Source of the DNA: Canna indica
Lineage: Eukaryota > Streptophyta > Magnoliopsida > Zingiberales > Cannaceae
Direction of reading: 5' to 3'
Assembly: GCA_034359265.1 (NCBI GenBank)
Contig: CP136890.1
Location: forward strand, 92,963,501-93,027,500
DNA length: 64,000 nucleotides
Part shown: positions 57,013-64,000 of the stretch, piece by piece
Position numbering within the stretch: the first letter of the stretch is position 1
Layout of the letters: each line of letters opens with the position of its first letter
Made by a program: the position numbers and the translations under genes
Notes under the pieces: generated by a model
What the model saw: the letters and a program-made list of their open reading frames with translations, nothing else
What the model was told of the DNA's origin: nothing
The model's database searches: none

Positions 57013-60000
57013 TTAAGTAATAAGATTATGAAAATTCCTAGTGATAATATAAAATAACTCTTGAGGTGGAGGATTAGTCCAAGATATCAAATCTTGGGTC
57101 ACTCGCGACCTCTTTGCTACCCAATGGGCAGCTTCATTTGCTTGCCTATGTACATAACATATCTGAAAGTTTTGGTTATTACAAAAAATATCAAAAATAT
57201 CTTCTACAATACATCGAATTGTCCATGTAGTAGGGGTGATATTAAGGAGAACATCAATAAGGAATTTACAATCTGATTCAAAAATAGCAGTCGAGATACT
57301 GTTGCTCACAGCCCAATCCATAGCTACTTTAAGGGACATTGCTTCAGCTTTTAGAGCTGAGTTTGAATTTAAAGGGGAGCCCAGCAGGTAAAGACAACTT
57401 CCCATGCAATTGCTGACAACAAAACTAGCAGCAGCATTAGTAGTAAATGCTCCATCATAATTAATTTTAAAAATATTGGATGGAATGGGAATCCATTTGG
57501 TTTTCAATGAATTATTTAGAATTTTATTGCCTTCAGATTTGAAAACCGAGAGACAACTGTTAGAGATAAATGATTTTATATGGTTCACGAGTCCTGGGAT
57601 AGAATGTTGTCTACTCGAGTGCAACTTATCGTTCCTAGCATGCCAGGTGAACCAAAGGGTAGTGGCTCTGATTATATTTCTGGAGGAGGCAACCAGAGCA
57701 ACTGAGCTTCCAAAGGAAGCAATTAACCATGAGTCATTTTCCCAATTATCCCTCGAGGAAAAGTTCATATCAAAAGAAAAACTAAGAGCTAACCAAATGC
57801 CATTAGCAAAATAGCAGTTCAGAAATGAATGATGAATGATCTCAGGAGTATTGCCACAGAACACACAGTGATCATTAGAAGCTATACCAATTTGGGAAAG
57901 AAATGATTTTGTAAACAGTTTTTTGTGAAAAAAATTTCATAAAAAAGTTTTGATTTTAGGAGGAACCTTAATATTCCAAATACTTACCCAAAGTTTGGAC
58001 TTTTCCAAAAGGGAAGGGTTATGGCTTCTAAGGAAACGATAGACAGCACGAGTGGTAACGATTCCACTAGGCTCACTAACCCAAATTCAAACATCATCCT
58101 TAGGCTTTCTAGGCAAGTCAATGGAGCAAATGGATTCCCCCACAAGTGAACCGAAATAGTCATGAATGCAATTTATATTCCATACATTGTTGCAAATTAG
58201 AGAGCAAACATTAGCATTAATATCCACACATATATATATATATATATATATATAAGTAGGCTTGGAAAGCAAGGGCATATCAAATAACCAAGGTTCATAT
58301 AAAATGTTAGTGTTTAAGCCTGATCTAATAAGCTTGGAGAATTGAAATTTTAACTTTGAGAAGGCTTTATAGAATAACCTCCAAGATCAGGATGAGTTTC
58401 TAGGAATAGATAAAGATTGGTGGTTTAGATAGAGATATTTGATTTGAACAGTATTGACCCAAATATTAGATTCATTATTTAGATAATTAAGAATTCTTTT
58501 GTTGAGAAGAGAGGAGCTTAGAAGGTTTAGGTCTCTTATGCCCAACCCACCAAGGTGTTTAGGGAGAGTAACAATAGACAAAAGAATGGCATAGAGAGGC
58601 TTTTTCTCAAGATCACCTGTCCAAAGAAATTTTTTGATGATGAAACTAATTTTGTCCATACATTTTTGAGGAAACCAAGAGACAAAAAGATTGTGAAGAG
58701 GAATAAAGTTAAGAACATGATTTATGAGAATAATTCTATCAGTTTGGGAAAAATATTTAGTTTGCCAATTACCTAATTTGGCCTGAAGCTTAGATATAAT
58801 AGGCTTATGGGTATTGGGTGAAGGTCTAGAAGGAGAGATAGAAGTACCAAGATATGAAAAAGGAAATTTACCTTGTTTCATATTGAGGGTGTTGCATATA
58901 TTGGAGATGATATTTCTAGAGGTAGATTTGGGGAAGTAGATGATAGATTTTAAAGGATTGAGTTTTTGGCCAGTAAGAGATTCATACTGACTGAAGATTT
59001 GCTTGAGAGTTTGGAGACTTTTAGGGTCAGCTCTAATAGCAATAAGGATGTCATCTGCAAATATGAGATGACTAACTTTAAAGGTCCTTTTAATCTTAAA
59101 GGGGGTTAGCTTATTAGTATGAACTGCTGAATTGAAGAGATTATAAAGGGTTTGAGCTATAAGGATGTATAGGAAAGGAGAAAGAGAATCTCCTTGTCTA
59201 ACTCCCTTGTGGGCATGGAGGAAGGGGGAGAGCTCCCCATTGATGAGGCAAGAAAATGAGGTAGAAGAGATACAATTATATATCCATTTAATGAAAGTTT
59301 CAAAAAAATTACAAGCTTGGAGAACATGAGAAATGACATTCCAAGATAACCTATCGAAAGCTTTTTCAAGATCAGCCTTAATAAGAATATATGGATGCTT
59401 TCCCTTAGATTTAAAGAGAGCGTGAGCAATTTCTTGAGCAACTAGGATATTGTCATGAATACTTCGAGATTTAATAAAAGTTGATTGCTCGAAGGAAATT
59501 AAATGAGGGATGTGGATTTTCAGCCTATTAGCTAATGTTTTAGAAAGAATTCTGTAAGAGATATTACATAAGGCTATAGGTCTGTAATTCTTAACCTGCT
59601 TTGGATTTTTGACTTTGGGAATGAAGGTAAGGATTGTCTTGTTCCAATCAGGAGGGAGAATTGCATGTTGGTGGAAAAAATTACAGCATGCCAGATAATT
59701 GTCAGATATAACAGACCAGTAAGATTTGAAAAATTCAACGGTGAAGCCGTCGTGACCCGGGCTCTTACCATTAGCCAAAGATTGAACTGTCAACCATAGT
59801 TCATCTTTGGCAAAAGGTTTAATAAGGGACTGATGATCTTCAGAACTGATCTGATTGAAGAGAGGCCATGAATGGCAATGAGAAGAGGGAGCAGGGGAGG
59901 TCCAAAGATCTATATAGAAGTTGGAAAATTGTGATAGGATATCAGATTCAGAGGTAAGAGTTTGAGAATTGTCATCAATGATGGAGGAAATTTTGTTTTT

Positions 60001-60340
60001 CATTCATTTCATCATAACAGTACGATGAAAGAATGCAGTGCTTAGGTCTCCATCATTAATCTAATTAATTTTTGCTTTGGACCACAATTTAAGAGCAATT
60101 TGTCTATCAAGAGCTAAAGCCTTATGGTGAAGAGATTTAAGGGAAGACTGTTGATTTAGAGATAAGCCAGAGAGGGCTTCAGAAAATTCAAGAGAGGAAA
60201 CTTCTTGGAGAGTTTCTTCAAGCCTCCTTTCAATCCTTCTTAGGTGAACTCTATTCCAATGACTTAATGCTTTTCTAGTATTGTGAATATTTTTTCTTTA
60301 AGAAAAAGAGAACATTCTTGGCGGGCCTTCTGCCAATACC
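57013..60340 (-). pseudogene. LINE ORF2 remnant: reverse transcriptase, zf-RVT, RNase H
   Basis: Minus strand. The region before the reverse transcriptase (about 60290-60010) has KALALDRQIALKLWSKAKIN, then a stop where Trp is expected. The reverse transcriptase occupies 60003-58387 with GKSPGHDGFTVEFFK, RPIALCNISYRILSK, GVRQGDSLSPFLYIL and FADD (59050-59061). A zf-RVT part at about 58380-57800 is broken, interrupted by an (AT)n run at 58229-58254. The RNase H domain at about 57470-57080 includes KINYDGAFTTNAAASFVVSN and ALKAEAMSLKVAMDWAV. Two intact frames remain (538 and 283 residues). No endonuclease motifs precede the reverse transcriptase. Confidence 0.88.
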
Positions 60341-60381
60341 CCTACAATTCTAATTCAATATTTTAATCATGAGTTAACATT

Positions 60382-60399
60382 GGGGGGGGGGGGGGGGGG
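60382..60399. repeat. G18 homopolymer
   Basis: Eighteen consecutive G bases on the plus strand, located where the LINE lacks its endonuclease-coding part. Such a tract is rare and is also prone to sequencing or assembly error. Confidence 0.9.
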
Positions 60400-62090
60400 T
60401 GTTGATGAGGAGACCCTGTAGGAACAGGGTGAACAATAAGAGATGTATTAGAGGTAGAACTTAGAAGACAATGATCTAAGTCAATGGTGGTAGAGGCTGA
60501 AGACTGGGGGCTATGAATTAATTCAAGGATCTGCCTAGATCTTTTGGAAGTAGATGGGAGATCAGCTTTATCTACATGGGAGGGGGCTTCTTGGGTCTAG
60601 GGGGTTTTCTAGTTGAGGATTTAGCTTTGGAGGGGACCCTAGAAGGGGAATATTGAGAAGAAGTCTTGAAAATATTGTCCAGTTCCATTGTCATTTGTTC
60701 AATGGATCTAGAAGGGGGGTGATTTGAAGATTTGATTGGATAGGTAGGAAGGGGATCCTGGGGAGGTTCCTCAGGATGTTTGTTTAGGTCTTGAATATGT
60801 ATGGGGAAATCAAAATCAGAGAGCATATCAAAGTCATGGGCTTCTGATATGTCATCAGTTTCAAATTTCTTGGAGAAACTAGGATAGGAGTGGCTTTGGT
60901 ATGTGAAGGGTTTTTTGGATATTTTATTTATTGATTTTGAATTTTTATCCAAAGAACTTGACTGAATTTTATTATTAATCTAAGAAGAGTCCAGGGAATT
61001 TGGAGGGGTGTTAAAACTTTTAGTTTTGGAAGAGTAAGGAGGAATTGAGGGATTGAGAACAATGTTTCTAGAGGGGTTTGGCTTTCCATGGTTTCTAGGT
61101 TTTCTTCTTTGCACAAGGATCCAAGGTCCACAAACATCTTCAGATGCGGTATCATTATTATTAACAACATTAGGACAAGAATTCACAGGCATGTTATTGG
61201 AAACAGAAATATCATTAACATTCTTAGGAATTGAAGAAGAAATCTTAGTATTAATATTGTTAGAAGAGTTTAAATTGGAAGTCTCATCAGACAAATCAAC
61301 CTTCATAGCATTAAGGTCATTAAGGTTTGTATTAGTAAAACTGTTATTTTTAGTAGAATCATGAATTTTTTATTATTATGACAATTTGATTCGAAATGGC
61401 CAACTAGACCACAGGAAAAGCATAACGAGGGTAAATTTTCGTACACTATAGGTTGGAAAAATTTCACACCGGGAAGCCCTATAGTGATTCCTTGCTTAAT
61501 AGGAACAACAAGATCAATTTCAATACAAATTCTCACATATCTGCCTCGATCAAGAGAAGAGAAGTGATCATCTATTTTTACGACTTTTCCAAAATCGAAA
61601 GCAATCAATTTAATCGAATATGGATTCCATAGTTCAAGCGGCAGACCATGGAGACAGATCCATACCGGGGCGGTAGAGATTCTCTCAAGCCATGGTCTGA
61701 AGAAAGGTCTCCAGGGGATCAAGCGAATGATGTCCCCACGGAGGGACCAGGGACCACCGACAAGAACATTCGAAATCGAGGCAAGATCTTTAAAGCGGAA
61801 AACGAAAAAACCTTCTTCAAGATCTAGAACGGAAAGGAAATCGAAAGAAGACCATAATCTTTCAGACCAACGACGAACAGAGAGAAGGGTAGGAGTCTTA
61901 CCTAAAAACTTACCTATTAGGCTAGATTCCCATGGTTGAGTCTACGCCCGAAGTTGATCTTCGGAGAAGACGACTCGGCCGAAAGATTATTGTTGGATTC
62001 GGTGGAGGGGAACCAGAACATACGACGAGGATGACGATTTCTTCGAACTTGAAGGGTTAGGGTTTTCTCCCTTAAGGATTTGAGCCCATG
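60400..62090 (-). pseudogene. LINE ORF1 remnant: DUF4283 and zinc knuckle
   Basis: Minus strand. The DUF4283 domain begins near 61940 (LIGKFLGKTP, then LWSSFDFLSVLDLEEGFFVF) and continues into the frame 61722-61303 (STAPVWICLHGLPLELWNPY, RGRYVRICIEIDLVVPIKQG). The zinc knuckle CFSCGLVGHFESNC (CX2CX4HX4C) lies at 61381-61422. A polar tail rich in Asn, Ser and Pro runs through 61306-60980 and 60952-60572, ending before the G18 tract. Several frameshifts and stops break it. The role in an intact element is binding LINE RNA. Confidence 0.8.
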
Positions 62091-62410
62091 AAATGGTGGA
62101 AGGTAGACGAGATCCAGATACCGGAGAGGAGGAAGCATGCCGAGAGAATAGGGGGGAGGAGAAGGGCGGCTCCGATCGGGAGGACCGAGCGGGGAGGGGG
62201 CGGTGGCGTTAGGGTTTCGAAAGAGGGCGAAAAATCGCCCTTCACCCGAATGCTACTCATATCTATACAGAGTTATATTTTCGTGAGTTTTTTTTCCATT
62301 ACGTGCACTATTAATCTTATAAGTTAGAATTATTAAAATATTAGTGTGTATTTTCCAGTTTATCATGTCTTGTTGTTTTGTAATGTTGATAATTTGTTCA
62401 TCATTCTGTC

Positions 62411-62776
62411 TAGAGGCGGCAAAACGAGCCCGCCCGCAATTAGTGAGCCGGACCGGCCCGCTCACTGCGTGGGCCAGAAACTCACGGCCCAATATGGCCC
62501 ACACGATTTTGCGGGCCGCCCGACACGTCCCGCGAGCCTGTTTATCAGCATCAAATAATTAATTTAAAATATTTGAGAGACTAAATAAGCACTAAACAAT
62601 TGTAATGATGCAAGGGTGAACATTAGTTGAAATTAATAATTAGCGGGTTAGCGACTGGCCCAACCCAACACACAATTTTATTGTGTTGATCCGGTCCGGC
62701 CCAATAAGCTTATCGGGTTGAACTCCTCGGCCCAAGCACGCAATTATTGTGTCGTGCCCATTTTTTGCCGCCCCTA
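62411..62776. mobile_element. hAT-type MITE, GAGGCGGCAAA type
   Basis: A 366-bp element with left end TAGAGGCGGCAAAAC and right end TTTTTTGCCGCCCCTA, an inverted repeat of about 13 bp with one mismatch. The interior is rich in GGGCC/GGCCCG units (GACCGGCCCGCTCAC, GATCCGGTCCGGCCC). Flanks ATTCTGTC and CTTCCGTT agree at only five of eight bases, so the target duplication is eroded or absent. Confidence 0.7.
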
Positions 62777-62980
62777 CTTCCGTTGGTGGAAGTGATGATC
62801 TTGGATGTTCCATTTCATAAATGAATTCCGCTACGTTTGGTGGAAAAAAACAACACCACATTATATTATTAATATTTTTTATTCAAAATATTAATTAATA
62901 ATTAATTTTAAATATTATTTTTAATACTCAACAATATTACACGTACAATAAGTTAGGATAAAATATTTTTATTTTAATAT

Positions 62981-63470
62981 TAAGGGTGTGCACAAGTACT
63001 GAGTAGACCCCGAATCGATTGGAATGTACCCGATAGGATAGGTTCTGAATAGATCCAAATTAAATTCGAATATGATCCAGGTACAAGATTAGAAAACCGA
63101 TTAAAATCGATTTCGATTCCGACATATCGGGCACCCGAAACTGAAACCAGAACCGATTAAGTGTACTATAGTTTATCCGATTCTAAATTATCCACTCAGA
63201 CCACTATCTAAAACACGTTACCTTAGTATTCTATATTATGTATTTGCCGCTTCAATTTTATATTTTTAGTTGTATTTATTTATTGAATTAATATATATAT
63301 ATATATATATATATAAACAAATTTCAATAAGGTACCCAAAATCTCTACTACACTATAGATTCCGAGTAGAGTTCGATTTAATGTCTCAACATGATAGGAT
63401 TTTGGATTCAAAACTTAAGAACCAATTCCATTACATGGTAGGATATGAAATATCCACATGCTCACCCCTA
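62981..63470. mobile_element. hAT-type MITE with perfect TSD
   Basis: A 490-bp element with left end TAAGGGTGTGCA and right end TGCTCACCCCTA (inverted repeat with two mismatches), flanked by the perfect 8-bp duplication TTTAATAT (62973-62980 and 63471-63478). The interior has ACCCGAAACTGAAACC and TCGATTTCGATT units and an (AT)n run at about 63289-63315. It has the same terminal type as the hAT element at 4285-8405. Confidence 0.88.
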
Positions 63471-63478
63471 TTTAATAT

Positions 63479-64000
63479 TTTATTATAAAACATCATACCA
63501 ATAATATCATATTAATACTTAACGATAAAGTAAGAACAAGATACAGTTATTAAAATTTCAATAATTTACGTATATAATTAATACACATAAAAATGGAATG
63601 AATTTAAGAAAAATATAAAAGTTCAGAATAAAATGCCAATTTAACCAATCAATCTGGATCCAAGTCAGTCCAATCCTAAAAGTGTTTTGATAAAAAAAGT
63701 CAATCACATCAAATCCAGAATCAACCAAATTTGATGAATACAAATCCAACTCATGATTTATGTTTGATACCATATTTATATATTTAATGCAATTGAGTCA
63801 ATCAAATAAGTCCATTTTGATCAATCAATTGGACCAAGTATTTGGACTTGAAGACTGAAGAGTATATCCAGAGTTGATGAGGCAGAGAAAACAAAATCAA
63901 CTTCTGTGCTTTATCACTCTTCCCATTTTCCTCTTTATTTCTTTTGCAATAAAGAGGACCTAAATGTTGAAAAGACAGCTCTAAAAGGGTGCATTTGAAA
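63479..64000. other. AT-rich stretch at the right edge
   Basis: No gene is seen. TCAATCAAATAAGTCC and similar TTGATT/AATCAA units recur at about 63640-63840, possibly eroded MITE sequence. Confidence 0.4.

Larger units (their letters stand above)
56970..62295 (-). mobile_element. L1-type LINE with 16-bp TSD, endonuclease region missing
   Basis: A 5.3-kb minus-strand element bounded by the perfect 16-bp repeat CATTACGTGCACTATT (56954-56969 and 62296-62311). The poly(A) tail appears as a T run at 56970-56976. From high to low coordinates it has a GC-rich leader, an ORF1 with DUF4283 and a zinc knuckle, then the reverse transcriptase, zf-RVT and RNase H parts of ORF2. About 0.7 kb that should encode the apurinic-type endonuclease is missing between ORF1 and the reverse transcriptase, at a G18 tract. 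It is more decayed than the first LINE but belongs to the same broad L1 class. Confidence 0.9.

Overview
This is a flowering-plant nuclear window. Evidence: intron-bearing genes with GT/AG junctions, a nuclear plastid-targeted carboxyltransferase alpha gene, a remorin, an R2R3-MYB gene, and plant-type LINE, CACTA, hAT and Helitron sequences. Grasses are known to have replaced the multi-subunit plastid acetyl-CoA carboxylase, so the intact alpha subunit argues against a grass. The species cannot be named from the sequence.

Layout. 1-9.2 kb has no intact host gene: a lone LINE RNase H fragment, then a hAT-type element (4285-8405, perfect 8-bp target duplication) containing a decayed Helitron (about 4430-8072). 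9.23-15.68 kb is a nearly full-length L1-type LINE with a 13-bp target duplication. 15.7-18.3 kb holds non-autonomous DNA-transposon debris. 18.6-19.9 kb is a three-exon R2R3-MYB gene of LAF1/MYB18 type. 21-30.4 kb is a ten-exon gene for plastid acetyl-CoA carboxylase carboxyltransferase alpha. 31.4-32.9 kb is a five-exon remorin gene on the minus strand. 33.5-40.6 kb is a decayed CACTA element with TNP2-like and TNPA-like genes. 41.4-42.2 kb is a tandem array of six tRNA-Cys(GCA) copies, two of them intact. 43.0-48.7 kb is an eight-exon BAH plus TFIIS-domain gene on the minus strand. 53.5-54.7 kb is a HAD-family gene matching plastid riboflavin-pathway phosphatase PYRP2. 57.0-62.3 kb is a second LINE on the minus strand, lacking its endonuclease region. 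Small hAT-like elements lie near the right edge.

There are five host protein genes. The exon models were built by hand: for each spliced gene the exon lengths sum to a multiple of three and every proposed intron has GT/AG ends. The proteins act separately: fatty-acid synthesis in plastids (CAC3), plasma-membrane nanodomains (remorin), transcription (MYB), chromatin reading (BAH/TFIIS) and flavin synthesis (PYRP2). From memory, the last two correspond to Arabidopsis At4g11560 and At4g11570, which are adjacent there too, so this looks like an ancient conserved head-to-head pair. I found no clearly new biological system. The most interesting observations are the nested hAT/Helitron, the LINE with a 4-nt ORF1/ORF2 overlap and a 3' hairpin, the LINE lacking its endonuclease at a G18 tract, a 183-bp palindrome in the CACTA element, the tRNA-Cys array, and the non-standard HAD motifs of PYRP2.
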